DNA of 64,000 nt. Origin: Clostridium sp. AM58-1XD (GTDB lineage: Bacteria > Bacillota > Clostridia > Lachnospirales > Lachnospiraceae). The notes beneath the pieces are model-generated. The model saw only the letters and a list, made by a program, of their open reading frames with translations. It was not told the origin of the DNA and made no database searches. The first letter of the stretch is position 1; each line of letters begins with the position of its first letter. The stretch is taken from NCBI RefSeq assembly GCF_003464085.1, contig NZ_QSDR01000001.1, positions 62,001-126,000 on the forward strand, written 5' to 3'. Positions 8,162-18,229 of the stretch are shown here, one piece after another. The position numbers and the translations under genes were made by a program.

Positions 8162-8785
8162 GTGATAAATGAAGAAAATAAAAACCAGGAAATAAATGAA
8201 GAAGTGCTGACGCAGGAGCAGGCAGACAACGTGGAAGAGCAGGCGCCGGAGGCAGGAGAACCGGAGGGGGCTGAAAGGGAACAGGAAGAAGCCGCTGAGG
8301 GAAAAGAAGAAAAGAAGGGATTTTTCGGTAAAAAGAAAGAGAAGAAGGATCCGAAAGACGAGAAGATCGAGGAGCTGACCGACCGGCTGAAACGCAGCAT
8401 GGCGGAATTTGATAATTTCCGCAAGCGTACGGAAAAAGAGAAGTCCGCAATGTTTGAAATGGGCGCAAAGGATGTGGTGGAAAAAATCCTTCCTGTCGTG
8501 GATAATTTCGAAAGAGGTCTGGCGGCCATACCGGATGGAGAAAAGGAAGGTTCTTTTGCCAAGGGTATGGAAATGATTTACAAACAGCTGATGAAAACGC
8601 TGGAAGATATGGGAGTTAAACCGATTGAGGCGGTAGGTATGGAATTCGATCCGAATTTCCATAACGCGGTGATGCACATTGACGATGAAAACTTCGGGGA
8701 AAATGTAGTAGCTGCGGAGCTTCAGAAAGGCTATATGTACCGTGATTCCGTCGTAAGGCACAGCATGGTGCAGGTTGCAAATTAG
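8162..8785 (+). CDS. grpE: Nucleotide exchange factor GrpE
   Basis: About 207 residues. The protein releases ADP from DnaK. A long acidic, E/Q/K-rich N-terminal region with coiled-coil character leads into the conserved GrpE core (LKRSMAEFDNFRKRTEKEK, VVEKILPVVDNFERGL, MGVKPIEAVGMEFDPNFHNA, LQKGYMYRDSVVRHSMVQVA). The start is uncertain: ATGs at 8126 and 8141 overlap hrcA and lack a ribosome site. The in-frame GTG at 8162 follows AAGGGTGA with proper spacing and is preferred. The gene lies 7 bases after hrcA and 107 bases before dnaK. Confidence 0.94.
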   Translation: MINEENKNQEINEEVLTQEQADNVEEQAPEAGEPEGAEREQEEAAEGKEEKKGFFGKKKEKKDPKDEKIEELTDRLKRSMAEFDNFRKRTEKEKSAMFEMGAKDVVEKILPVVDNFERGLAAIPDGEKEGSFAKGMEMIYKQLMKTLEDMGVKPIEAVGMEFDPNFHNAVMHIDDENFGENVVAAELQKGYMYRDSVVRHSMVQVAN

Positions 8786-8853
8786 CATTCCATATGAGGC
8801 GGATGTCATAACAGATGATTTCGCAGCATATTGAAACAGATAGATTCACATGA

Positions 8854-10758
<1,905 letters not shown>

Positions 10759-10775
10759 TAACAGCATAAGATAAG

Positions 10776-10824
10776 AGCAGGAACCATCCTGCCGGGTGTG
10801 GACCTGGCAGAGTGGTTTTCTGCT
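10776..10824 (+). terminator. Hairpin between dnaK and dnaJ
   Basis: AGCAGGAACCATCCTGCC can pair with GGCAGAGTGGTTTTCTGCT. The T-tract is poor, so it is more likely a partial terminator or mRNA-stabilising stem that sets the dnaK:dnaJ ratio. Confidence 0.5.
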
Positions 10825-10857
10825 GATTTTACAGTAATCAATGAAAGGTAGACTGTC

Positions 10858-11999
10858 ATGGCAGAGAGTAAGAGAGATTATTATGAAGTCCTGGGGGTCC
10901 AAAAGGATGCCGATGATGCGGCTCTGAAAAAGGCTTACCGTGTGCTTGCGAAGAAATATCATCCGGATGCCAATCCGGGAGATCAGGAAGCTGAGCAGAA
11001 GTTTAAGGAAGCCTCAGAAGCGTACAGTGTTTTAGCGATCCGGAAAAACGCCGCCAGTATGACCAGTTCGGCCATGCGGCATTTGACGGAGCGGCAGGCG
11101 GCGCCGGCGGTTTCGGCGGATTTGATTTTTCCGGGGCTGATATGGGCGATATTTTTGGCGACATCTTCGGCGATATTTTCGGCGGGAGCCGTGGGAGAGG
11201 GGCGCGTTCCACCGGTCCAATGCGGGGAGCGAATGTCAGAACATCGGTCAGGGTAACGTTCGAGGAAGCCGTATTCGGCTGTGAAAAGGAAATAGAGATC
11301 AATTATAAAGAAGAGTGCAGCGACTGCCACGGAACAGGGGCGAAGCCCGGAACATCTCCGCAGACATGTCCAAAGTGTAATGGTAAGGGCAAAATCATGT
11401 ATACACAGCAGTCTTTCTTCGGCACGGTTCAGAATGTCCAGACATGCCCGGACTGCGGCGGCAGCGGTAAGATTATAAAAGAAAAGTGTTCGAAATGCTA
11501 TGGATCAGGATATGTCTCCACCAGGAAAAAATTCAAGGTCAACATACCGGCGGGCATTGACAACGGACAGAGCATCCGTCTGGCCGGAGCAGGCGAACCT
11601 GGAACAAACGGAGGCGGAAGAGGCGATCTTCTTGTTGAAGTTGTCGTATCCAGCCATCCTGTCTTCAAACGTCAGGACACCAGCATCTTCTCCACAGTGC
11701 CGATCTCCTTTGTACAGGCAGCTCTTGGAGGACCGATCCGAATCCGTACCGTAGACGGAGAAGTGGAATACGAGGTGAAACCGGGAACTCAGACGGATAC
11801 TAGAGTACGGCTGCGTGGTAAGGGTGTGCCGACTCTCCGCAATAAAAATATCCGCGGCGATCATTATGTGACGCTTGTGGTACAGGTTCCGGAGCGGCTG
11901 ACAGAAGCTCAGAAGGAAGCTCTCAGGAAATTTGATGAAGCGATGGGCGGAACTTCCCACACGGAAGAGAAGCCGAAGAAAAAAGGATTTTTTAAATAA
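10858..11999 (+). pseudogene. dnaJ: dnaJ, Hsp40 co-chaperone, frame broken
   Basis: DnaJ stimulates the DnaK ATPase and presents substrates. The J domain is clear ([40 protein letters not shown]), with the HPD motif. The frame then shifts near 11033-11035. One extra A gives ...[17 protein letters not shown]..., the exact family sequence, and continues into a Gly/Phe-rich linker, four zinc-binding CxxCxGxG-type repeats ([32 protein letters not shown]) and the C-terminal domain. Restored length is 380 residues. All zinc cysteines are intact, which argues for a sequencing error. GAAAGG precedes the ATG. It is the last gene of the heat-shock operon. Confidence 0.93.
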
Positions 12000-12018
12000 A
12001 ACATACAGATTTCAACAG

Positions 12019-12062
12019 AAAAGGCTGTTATCCGGCAAAAAAATGCCGGGTAGGAGCCTTTT
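12019..12062 (+). terminator. Terminator of the heat-shock operon
   Basis: AAAAGGCT...CCGGCA pairs with TGCCGG...AGCCTTTT around an A-rich loop, 20 bases past the dnaJ stop. Confidence 0.75.
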
Positions 12063-12066
12063 GCGC

Positions 12067-12096
12067 TTTACAATTCTAAAGCAGTGCGTGTATAAT
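12067..12096 (+). promoter_or_regulatory. Promoter of the small HTH regulator
   Basis: TTTACA (12067-12072), an 18-base spacer and a perfect TATAAT (12091-12096), about 77 bases before the ATG. Confidence 0.65.
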
Positions 12097-12172
12097 AGAA
12101 AAAAGACATTCAAGAGTAGAAGACTGGTATAGGAAACCCGCTGTAGATTTTTAGAAAAAACAGGAGGAGGCC

Positions 12173-12499
12173 ATGACAGAGCTAAAAACGAACATGTGCG
12201 AGTTTAGAAAGCAGATGAACATTTCCCAGATGGAGCTTGGCAGGCTTGTTGGCGTCAGAAGGGAAACAATCGGGAATCTGGAAAATGGGAAATACAATCC
12301 GTCTTTGAAATTGGCTATGGACATTGCTAAGGTTTTCGGAAAGAGAGTTGAAGAAGTATTCTATTTCGACGGGGAAGATGAGACAAAAGAACGAGTGACA
12401 GCATGGCGCAGATCCAGAGAAAATGGAAAACTTCCATCTAAAAAGATGACAAGGAACCGCGATAAAAAAACGGATTCCGGAAAAGTCCCGGAAGTTTAA
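12173..12499 (+). CDS. XRE-family HTH regulator
   Basis: This 108-residue DNA-binding protein has an N-terminal helix-turn-helix of the Cro/XRE type (FRKQMNISQMELGRLVGV, RRETIGNLENGKYNPSLKLA, KVFGKRVEEVFYF; residues 11-64). The remaining 40 residues are basic and probably disordered. The ribosome site AGGAGG is very strong. It has its own promoter at 12067-12096 and terminator at 12629-12667. No obvious operator partner is seen, so the target is unknown; the MATE exporter downstream is a candidate on position alone. Confidence 0.85.
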   Translation: MTELKTNMCEFRKQMNISQMELGRLVGVRRETIGNLENGKYNPSLKLAMDIAKVFGKRVEEVFYFDGEDETKERVTAWRRSRENGKLPSKKMTRNRDKKTDSGKVPEV

Positions 12500-12628
12500 A
12501 GCAGCGAAGACGGAGAGACCATAACCAAAGAGAAAACAGGCGGTATATGCCTGTAAAAATGTATACTATGAGCACTTGGCCAGGCATTGCCCAGCTTCGT
12601 GCAATATGCAAAGCAGCAGCTTACATAG
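12500..12628 (+). other. Gene-free stretch with small hairpins
   Basis: Between the HTH stop and its terminator there is ACAGGC-GGTATAT-GCCTGT (12537-12555) and a weaker GCAC...GTGC pair. No reading frame with a ribosome site was found. It may be only a 3' untranslated region. Confidence 0.35.
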
Positions 12629-12667
12629 GCCGGCGCACCATCTTACCGAAAGATGCGCCGGCTTTTT
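12629..12667 (+). terminator. Terminator after the HTH regulator
   Basis: GCCGGCGCA-CC-ATCTT pairs with AAGAT-GCGCCGGC and is followed by TTTTT. Confidence 0.85.
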
Positions 12668-12755
12668 GTATGCTTTCGTGCAGAATTCCTATTGATTTTT
12701 CCTGGGTATTTCTGTAGAATAACACAGATTAAGTAATACATGGAAGGACAATGAA

Positions 12756-14111
12756 ATGACAAAAGATATGACTTCGGGAAATCCCGTCAAATTAATACTA
12801 GGATTTATGATACCTGTATATCTGGGAAATATATTTCAGCAGTTTTATAACCTGGCCGATGCCATGATTGCAGGAAAATTTATCGGCGTTGACGCTCTTG
12901 CGGCCATCGGGAGCACCACGTCCCTTATTTTTCTTGTCATTGGATGGCTGAATGGTATTACCAGCGGATTTGCGATTCTGATCGCTCAGTGTTTTGGAGC
13001 CGGAAAATATGACAGGATGCGTCATTATTTGGCAATGTCGGTGTATCTCTGCGTTGGATTCGTTATACTGATGACGGCCGGATTGCTGGTGTTCAACGTG
13101 CCGATTCTGAGAATGATGAACGCGCCGGAAGACCTGATCGGTGACATTGCCGGATATCTGGCGATAATCTATGCAGGGCTTTTCGTGACGGCCGCTTATA
13201 ACGGGCTGGCTGCCGTCCTGAGGGCTCTGGGGGACAGCCGTTCTCCGCTGTACTTTCTGATTATATCTGCAATCATTAACGTGTTTCTGGATATCGCATT
13301 TATCGTCTATTTCCATATGGGTGTGGAAGGCTGCGGCTATGCGACCGTCATTTCCCAGGGAATATCGGCGCTCCTGTGCCTGATCTACATGATAAAGAAA
13401 TTTTCCATACTGAAGCTTCAGAAAAGGGACTGGGAGTTTTCCGTTTCCAGCGCTTCCAAGATGCTGGGACTGGGTGTTCCTATGGGGCTCCAGTTCTCCA
13501 TTACTGCCATTGGAACGATTATCGTACAGGGGGCGGTCAACGTATACGGCGCCGTTTATATGGCAGGATTCTCGGCTGCCGGAAAAATCCAGAATATTAT
13601 TTCAACCATTTATGTGGCCTTTGGTGCGACGATTGCCACTTATGTGGGACAGAACAGGGGAGCAGGAAGAATGGATCGGGTGCACCAGGGAGTGAAAGTG
13701 ACCCAGACGATGATCCTGATTACCAGCATCTTTGTAATGGCTGCCGTCCATTTCGGCGGTCCATTCCTTACGACGCTGTTTATTGATCCGGGAGAGACAG
13801 AGGCGATTCAGTCTTCCCTTACTTATTTTCATACGGTTGTCCTGTTTTATCCGTTTCTGGGAAGCATATTTCTGTACCGAAACGCACTGCAGGGGCTTGG
13901 ATATGGCCTTGTGCCCATGATGGGAGGCGTTTTCGAGCTGGTAGCCAGAGCGGCCGTGATTATGGCGATCGCCGGGCGGCTTGGCTTTATGGGCGTCTGC
14001 CTGTCGGACCCAATGGCGTGGCTGGCGGCTCTGATCCCGATTGTTCCGTATTATTTTATGAAAATGAGAAAAATAAAATTGACAGAAAGAACAGAGGCTG
14101 CGTATGATTAA
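12756..14111 (+). CDS. MATE family efflux transporter
   Basis: A 451-residue polytopic membrane protein of the multidrug and toxin extrusion family, which exchanges cations (Na+ or H+) for drugs or metabolites. About twelve hydrophobic segments are arranged as two related halves. Family sequences are seen near the N-terminus (GNPVKLILGFMIPVYLGNIF, QQFYNLADAMIAGKFIGVDA) and in the second half (LGLGVPMGLQFSITAIGTII). A GGAAGGA lies upstream of the ATG. The stop overlaps the next gene (dihydrouridine synthase) by 8 bases, implying co-transcription with an RNA-modifying enzyme. The substrate cannot be read from sequence. Confidence 0.92.
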   Translation: MTKDMTSGNPVKLILGFMIPVYLGNIFQQFYNLADAMIAGKFIGVDALAAIGSTTSLIFLVIGWLNGITSGFAILIAQCFGAGKYDRMRHYLAMSVYLCVGFVILMTAGLLVFNVPILRMMNAPEDLIGDIAGYLAIIYAGLFVTAAYNGLAAVLRALGDSRSPLYFLIISAIINVFLDIAFIVYFHMGVEGCGYATVISQGISALLCLIYMIKKFSILKLQKRDWEFSVSSASKMLGLGVPMGLQFSITAIGTIIVQGAVNVYGAVYMAGFSAAGKIQNIISTIYVAFGATIATYVGQNRGAGRMDRVHQGVKVTQTMILITSIFVMAAVHFGGPFLTTLFIDPGETEAIQSSLTYFHTVVLFYPFLGSIFLYRNALQGLGYGLVPMMGGVFELVARAAVIMAIAGRLGFMGVCLSDPMAWLAALIPIVPYYFMKMRKIKLTERTEAAYD

Positions 14112-15084
14112 ATATTATTTTGCTCCCATGGAGGGAATTACATGGTATATATACAGGAATGCCCATCATGCTGTTTTTGGAGGAATTGACACGTATTATA
14201 CGCCGTTTATTGTGCCGACCACGAAAAAGGGCATGCGTTCCAGAGAACTGAATGATATTATTCCGGAAAACAACAGGGAGGGGATCCGTATTGTACCGCA
14301 GATTCTGACGAATAAAGCGGAAGATTTTCTCTCTACGGCAGAAAAGCTGAAGGCCTTTGGATATGATGAGGTGAATTTGAATCTGGGCTGCCCTTCAGGC
14401 ACAGTGGTGGCTAAGGGAAAAGGATCAGGATTTCTGGCAGATCCGGATGGAATAGACAGGTTCCTGGATACGGTATGTTCCTCTCTTGGCATGAAGCTGT
14501 CTGTGAAGACGAGAATCGGAAAAGAGAGTCCTGATGAGTTTGGAAGGCTGCTGGAGATATTCAACCGGTATCCGTTGGAAATGCTCATCGTTCATCCGAG
14601 AGTTCAAAAGGATTATTATAAGAATTATCCGAATCTTTGCGTCTTCCGGGAAGCCCTGAAGAAGAGCAGAAATCCTGTCTGTTATAACGGCGATCTCTTT
14701 TCAGAAGGTGATCTGAACCGTTTTACATCGGAGTTTCCTGAGGCAGAACATGTGATGATCGGCAGAGGGCTGGTCAGAAATCCGGCGCTTGTACGCCAGT
14801 TTATTTCAGGTGAGCAGTTAAAAAGGGAAGAACTGAAGCGCTTTCATGATGATATATATGAAGGGTATTCTTCCATTCTCTCAGGGGACAGAAATATTCT
14901 TTTCCGTATGAAGGAGCTGTGGGCTTATATGATCCCGCTTTTTGAGGGCGGCGAAAAGGCTGGAAAGAAAATAAAAAAAGCTGAAAAACGGCTGATCTAC
15001 GAAGAAGCAGTGAAAGAACTGTTCGAACATCATGAACTGATCCCGGAGGATTCGTGCAGAAGAGGCGAGAGTCTGAATAATTGA
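14104..15084 (+). CDS. tRNA-dihydrouridine synthase family protein
   Basis: A 326-residue FMN-dependent reductase that converts uridine to dihydrouridine in tRNA. The TIM-barrel motifs are all present: the N-terminal FAPMEGIT, the catalytic cysteine loop in NLNLGCPSGTVVAKGKGSGF, KTRIG for FMN, IVHPRVQKD, CYNGDLFS and VMIGRGLVRNPAL. It is closest in style to short clostridial Dus enzymes; which D-loop position it modifies is unknown. The start ATGATTAA overlaps the end of the MATE gene. No terminator was seen immediately after it. Confidence 0.93.
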   Translation: MIKYYFAPMEGITWYIYRNAHHAVFGGIDTYYTPFIVPTTKKGMRSRELNDIIPENNREGIRIVPQILTNKAEDFLSTAEKLKAFGYDEVNLNLGCPSGTVVAKGKGSGFLADPDGIDRFLDTVCSSLGMKLSVKTRIGKESPDEFGRLLEIFNRYPLEMLIVHPRVQKDYYKNYPNLCVFREALKKSRNPVCYNGDLFSEGDLNRFTSEFPEAEHVMIGRGLVRNPALVRQFISGEQLKREELKRFHDDIYEGYSSILSGDRNILFRMKELWAYMIPLFEGGEKAGKKIKKAEKRLIYEEAVKELFEHHELIPEDSCRRGESLNN

Positions 15085-15206
15085 CAGACTATTCTGAAAA
15101 AACAGGACAAAAATGGGATAAATATTGTATAAAAATAGAAACAATTGTAATCAATTGATAAAATTTACATAAAGACAAAATTATTGATTAAAAAATGAAA
15201 AAAGTA

Positions 15207-15235
15207 TTGACAAATACGAGCCTTTTGGCTATAAT
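15207..15235 (+). promoter_or_regulatory. Perfect consensus promoter without an obvious gene
   Basis: TTGACA (15207-15212), exactly 17 bases, TATAAT (15230-15235). This is one of the strongest promoters in the window, yet no convincing coding region follows before the terminator at 15675. Confidence 0.8.
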
Positions 15236-15720
15236 GAAAGTGTCAAAAGGAAAGAGGACAAAAGAAAAAAGAAATGAAAAGAGTACAGTTAGATAAAAAA
15301 TAAAAGAAGGAGGGTGAGTCCACCAGAAATGTAAGTTCAGTTTCATTTACAAACATAAGTAAATGAGACAAAAGGAAAAACTCATGTACCGGCAGGGAAG
15401 AACTATTCAGTAATGAAAAATATGATGAGAGCCTATAGAAGATTATCAGACAGAAAAGAATTTGATTATATGACGAGAAAGTATAAGAAAAAGGATTTCT
15501 AAGACAGATAACATATAGAGAAAACGATGACAGAAGCAAAAAATCATAGAGGTTCGGAAATGGCGGAGTGAGGAGTAAAAATTTAATATAGAAAGCAATT
15601 TCATACATAATGATTAAAAAGGAAAGTATGAAAAATCCGATGAAAGGAATTAAGTCCAATGGATGAGATAGTATAAAAGCGGATATCGAAAATAAGTTGA
15701 CAATTCGATATCCGCTTTTG
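15236..15720 (+). ncRNA. Possible orphan transcription unit or small RNA
   Basis: About 480 bases of AT-rich, purine-rich sequence lie between a perfect promoter and a perfect terminator. The composition differs from flanking genes. The best forward reading frame is only 29 residues (15413-15502; starts MKNMMRAYRRL, very basic) and lacks a ribosome site. A good AAGGAGGG-type site lies near 15310 but leads only to a few codons. No match to tmRNA, RNase P, 6S or SRP RNA landmarks was seen. It could be an unrecognised RNA, a small-peptide gene or a decayed gene. Confidence 0.35.
15675..15720. terminator. Perfect bidirectional terminator
   Basis: A 16-bp perfect stem (AAAAGCGGATATCGAA, 15675-15690, and its complement, 15704-15719) with a 13-base loop. 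A-run and T-run flanks let it serve both the forward unit and the convergent radical SAM gene. Confidence 0.88.
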
Positions 15721-15769
15721 CTGTGCCGTTTCTTGTTTCATTCACGTAAAGTTCTACCTTCAACCGTTC

Positions 15770-16720
15770 TTAAAGGCCTTCTAAATCGAATGGAGGCGTA
15801 TATTCTTCTTTCGCACTGCTTTTTTTCTGCATATACCCATCGGTTAATCCGAGCTCAACTGCAAAATCCAGTACTTGATTATATTCATATGATGTTATTC
15901 TTCGATTCAGTTCAGGAAAATCCTTGCTGTGATAAAAGGGGGTGTACTGACTCATCAGGCTGATATAATACTTTTTGTCCGGAAGGCTATTTTTGATCCA
16001 GGAGAGAAGGCGCTTTGAATCTTCTTTCTGACCGGGCAGCACCATATGGCGTATAATGACGCCCTTTTTTATGAGTTGACAGGTTCCTTTTGGACCGCTG
16101 TATTCTACAAATACAGGAGCGCCTGTCTGATCGATCATGGCCGGGATGGCTTGCCGGGCATATGTAAAGTAGTCGCCTGCTCTGGAATATTTTCCGGAAA
16201 CTTCAGGGCTTGCGTATTTGAGGTCGGGAAGATAGATGTCCACATAGCCGTTCAGAGCCCTGATTGTTTCCGGCCGTTCGTAGCCGCCGCAGTTGTAGAC
16301 GACAGGCACCAGGAGCTGGCTGCGGATCAGATCGAGGGCGCTGATAATGGATGGGAGGTATTGGGTTGCAGTAACCAGGTTAATATTGTGGGCGCCGTCG
16401 TCCTGAAGGCGGAGAAAGACATCGGCCAGCTGCCTGACGGAAAGCTCCTTTCCGAAGTTTTCACTGCTGATCTGGTAGTTCTGGCAGAAACAGCAGCGCA
16501 GAGTACAGCCGCTGAAAAATACGGTTCCACTGCCGTTTAAGCCGCTGATACACGGTTCTTCCCACATGTGAAGAGCCGCTCTGGCAGCGCGTACCTGGGA
16601 GGTACAGCCGCAGAAGCCGAGACGGCCGGGCGGGCGGCCTGCGCCATCAGAAGGCTGTGATGAATCTGTACGGTCAATGCCGCACATACGGGGACATAAG
16701 TCGCATGACTGGTAATTCAT
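15770..16720 (-). CDS. Radical SAM protein, PflA-like
   Basis: A 316-residue radical S-adenosylmethionine enzyme. The cluster motif CTLRCCFCQN supplies the three cysteines (72, 76, 79) of the 4Fe-4S site. An N-terminal cysteine-rich segment (CDLCPRMCGIDR, then GFCGC) is typical of the subgroup annotated as putative pyruvate formate-lyase activating enzyme, which is not proven to activate PFL. YIPLDLK-type barrel sequence is seen as VDIYLPDLKYA. A longer frame starts at 16759, but the ATG at 16720 follows AAAGGAACG and gives the usual N-terminus. No glycyl-radical enzyme is adjacent, so its target is unknown. Confidence 0.88.
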   Translation of the reverse strand: MNYQSCDLCPRMCGIDRTDSSQPSDGAGRPPGRLGFCGCTSQVRAARAALHMWEEPCISGLNGSGTVFFSGCTLRCCFCQNYQISSENFGKELSVRQLADVFLRLQDDGAHNINLVTATQYLPSIISALDLIRSQLLVPVVYNCGGYERPETIRALNGYVDIYLPDLKYASPEVSGKYSRAGDYFTYARQAIPAMIDQTGAPVFVEYSGPKGTCQLIKKGVIIRHMVLPGQKEDSKRLLSWIKNSLPDKKYYISLMSQYTPFYHSKDFPELNRRITSYEYNQVLDFAVELGLTDGYMQKKSSAKEEYTPPFDLEGL

Positions 16721-16763
16721 ATCGTTCCTTTCGGCCTTTTCCACGTTTTCCTCAGCCATAAGA

Positions 16764-16792
16764 TTGACAAAAGAAAAAAAGGTCTGTAAAAT
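16764..16792 (+). promoter_or_regulatory. Promoter of azlCD
   Basis: TTGACA (16764-16769), a 17-base spacer and TAAAAT (16787-16792). The roughly 88-base leader contains a GCTCCAT...ATGGAGC stem. Confidence 0.7.
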
Positions 16793-16886
16793 ACTTTACC
16801 ATAGCGCTCCATTAAAGATGAAACAGCCATTGGATCTCATGGAGCAAAGTATAACACAGTTATCTTGTAAGAAAAAGAGGAAGATT

Positions 16887-17639
16887 ATGAAAAATAAGAG
16901 AGCTGCCGCATTAAAATATGCATTTCCCAAGACAGTGCCGGTTATGGTAGGATATCTGTTCCTGGGAGCAGCATACGGGATTTTAATGGCGGTAAATGGA
17001 TTTGGAATCGGATGGTCTGTAGCGGCCAGTCTTATTATTTATGCGGGGAGCCTTCAGTATCTGGGAGTGAATCTCCTTGCGGCAGGCGTGAGCCCTGTTT
17101 ATGGTTTCTTTATGGCGCTGATGATCAATGCAAGGCACCTGTTTTATGGGATTTCCATGCTGGATAAATACCGGGATGTGAAGCGCTTTAAGCCGTACCT
17201 GATTTTTGCGCTTACGGACGAAACGTTTTCCGTGCTCTGTGCAGAAGAGGTGCCGGAAGGGATGGAAAAGGACTGGGTCTATCTATGGACAGCGCTTCTG
17301 GACCAGTGCTACTGGGTTTTGGGAACGGCAGTCGGAGCACTGATGGGAAGTATGATATCGTTTAATACAAAAGGGCTGGATTTTGCATTGACGGCTCTGT
17401 TTATTGTAATTTTTACAGACCAGTGGAAAAATAAGAGCGGCCACTGGCCGGCGATGGCTGGAATTTTCGTATCGGCAGCGAGCTTATTTCTGTTTGGAAA
17501 GAATAATTTTATCGTTCCGGCTATGATTGGAATCATCGCCGTGCTGGCGGCCGGAGAGGCATTTGGAAGGAAAAGAGACAGTCGCGCGAGCGGCTGTAAG
17601 AATACAGCGGAAACTTTAAGGGAGGAAAATCAGGTATGA
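16887..17639 (+). CDS. azlC: Branched-chain amino acid exporter, large subunit (AzlC)
   Basis: A 250-residue membrane protein of the AzlC family, which with AzlD exports branched-chain amino acids or analogues. Typical sequence includes FPKTVPVMVGYLFLGAAYG, SLIIYAGSLQYLGVNLL, MINARHLFYGISML, FALTDETFSVL and LDFALTALFIVIFTDQW. The upstream open frame to 16764 runs through the promoter. The ATG at 16887 follows AGAGGAAG and is the start. It overlaps azlD by ATGA (17636-17639). Confidence 0.92.
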   Translation: MKNKRAAALKYAFPKTVPVMVGYLFLGAAYGILMAVNGFGIGWSVAASLIIYAGSLQYLGVNLLAAGVSPVYGFFMALMINARHLFYGISMLDKYRDVKRFKPYLIFALTDETFSVLCAEEVPEGMEKDWVYLWTALLDQCYWVLGTAVGALMGSMISFNTKGLDFALTALFIVIFTDQWKNKSGHWPAMAGIFVSAASLFLFGKNNFIVPAMIGIIAVLAAGEAFGRKRDSRASGCKNTAETLREENQV

Positions 17640-17992
17640 AGATGAAAATAATATTGATTGCCGTGATGGCAGCTGCTACGATTATCACGCGTTTTCTGCC
17701 GTTCCTCGTATTTCCCGCCGGGAAAAAGACCCCGGCATACATCGATTTTCTGGGAAAGACCCTTCCGTTTGCAACGATCGGCCTGCTGGTTGTGTACTGT
17801 CTGAAGGACAGCCTGATCGGGCTGAGAGCTGCGGCAGCAGGCGCTGCAGAATTCTATCCTTCTTCAGCCGGAATTCCGGAATTCCTGGCGGCGGCCGTCA
17901 TTGTTGCCCTTCACCGCTGGAAAGGAAATTCGCTGCTTAGTATCGGCGCAGGAACCGTTTTTTATATGGTACTGGTCCAAGTTGCTTTTTAA
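17636..17992 (+). CDS. azlD: Branched-chain amino acid exporter, small subunit (AzlD)
   Basis: A 118-residue hydrophobic protein with four membrane segments, of normal AzlD length. Recognisable sequence is the N-terminal ITRFLPFLVF, then FLGKTLPFATIGLLVVYCLK, and the C-terminal ALHRWKGNSLLSIGAGTVFYM. It is translationally coupled to azlC and needed for export. The following 220 bases to the next gene are AT-rich and appear empty apart from the terminator at 18201-18229. Confidence 0.9.
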   Translation: MKMKIILIAVMAAATIITRFLPFLVFPAGKKTPAYIDFLGKTLPFATIGLLVVYCLKDSLIGLRAAAAGAAEFYPSSAGIPEFLAAAVIVALHRWKGNSLLSIGAGTVFYMVLVQVAF

Positions 17993-18200
17993 ACGGCCGT
18001 TTATTAATATGAATTTTTTATAAAATAATTGGGGATTCAATTGATAATGCAATCCGCATATGTAATACTTTGAGAATACAAATCGAATAGGGCTTTGGCA
18101 GATAATGTCATAAGCCTATGCTTTTAAAATAAAATATTACACGTGTAGGAGAAGAAAAGGAAGCGCTTTTGGAGACGGAGATATTCTTTCCTAGTGTAAT

Positions 18201-18229
18201 AAAAAACGGGCGGTCAAACGACCGCCCGT
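18201..18229 (-). terminator. Terminator of the second MATE gene
   Basis: ACGGGCGGTC-AAAC-GACCGCCCGT with a T-run on the reverse strand (18205-18201). The stem overlaps the stop codon of the MATE gene at 18214. Confidence 0.88.

Noticed and set aside
10858..11999. Programmed frameshift in dnaJ (also considered for uvrC and rapZ)
   Set aside because: No slippery heptamer with a following pseudoknot was seen at the break points, and these genes are not known to use recoding. Single missing bases explain all eight cases.
15243..15659. Reverse-strand open frame of 138 codons in the gene-free region
   Set aside because: It has no ribosome site, its amino-acid content (Phe, Leu, Ser) is what the complement of purine-rich DNA gives, and it opposes a perfect forward promoter.
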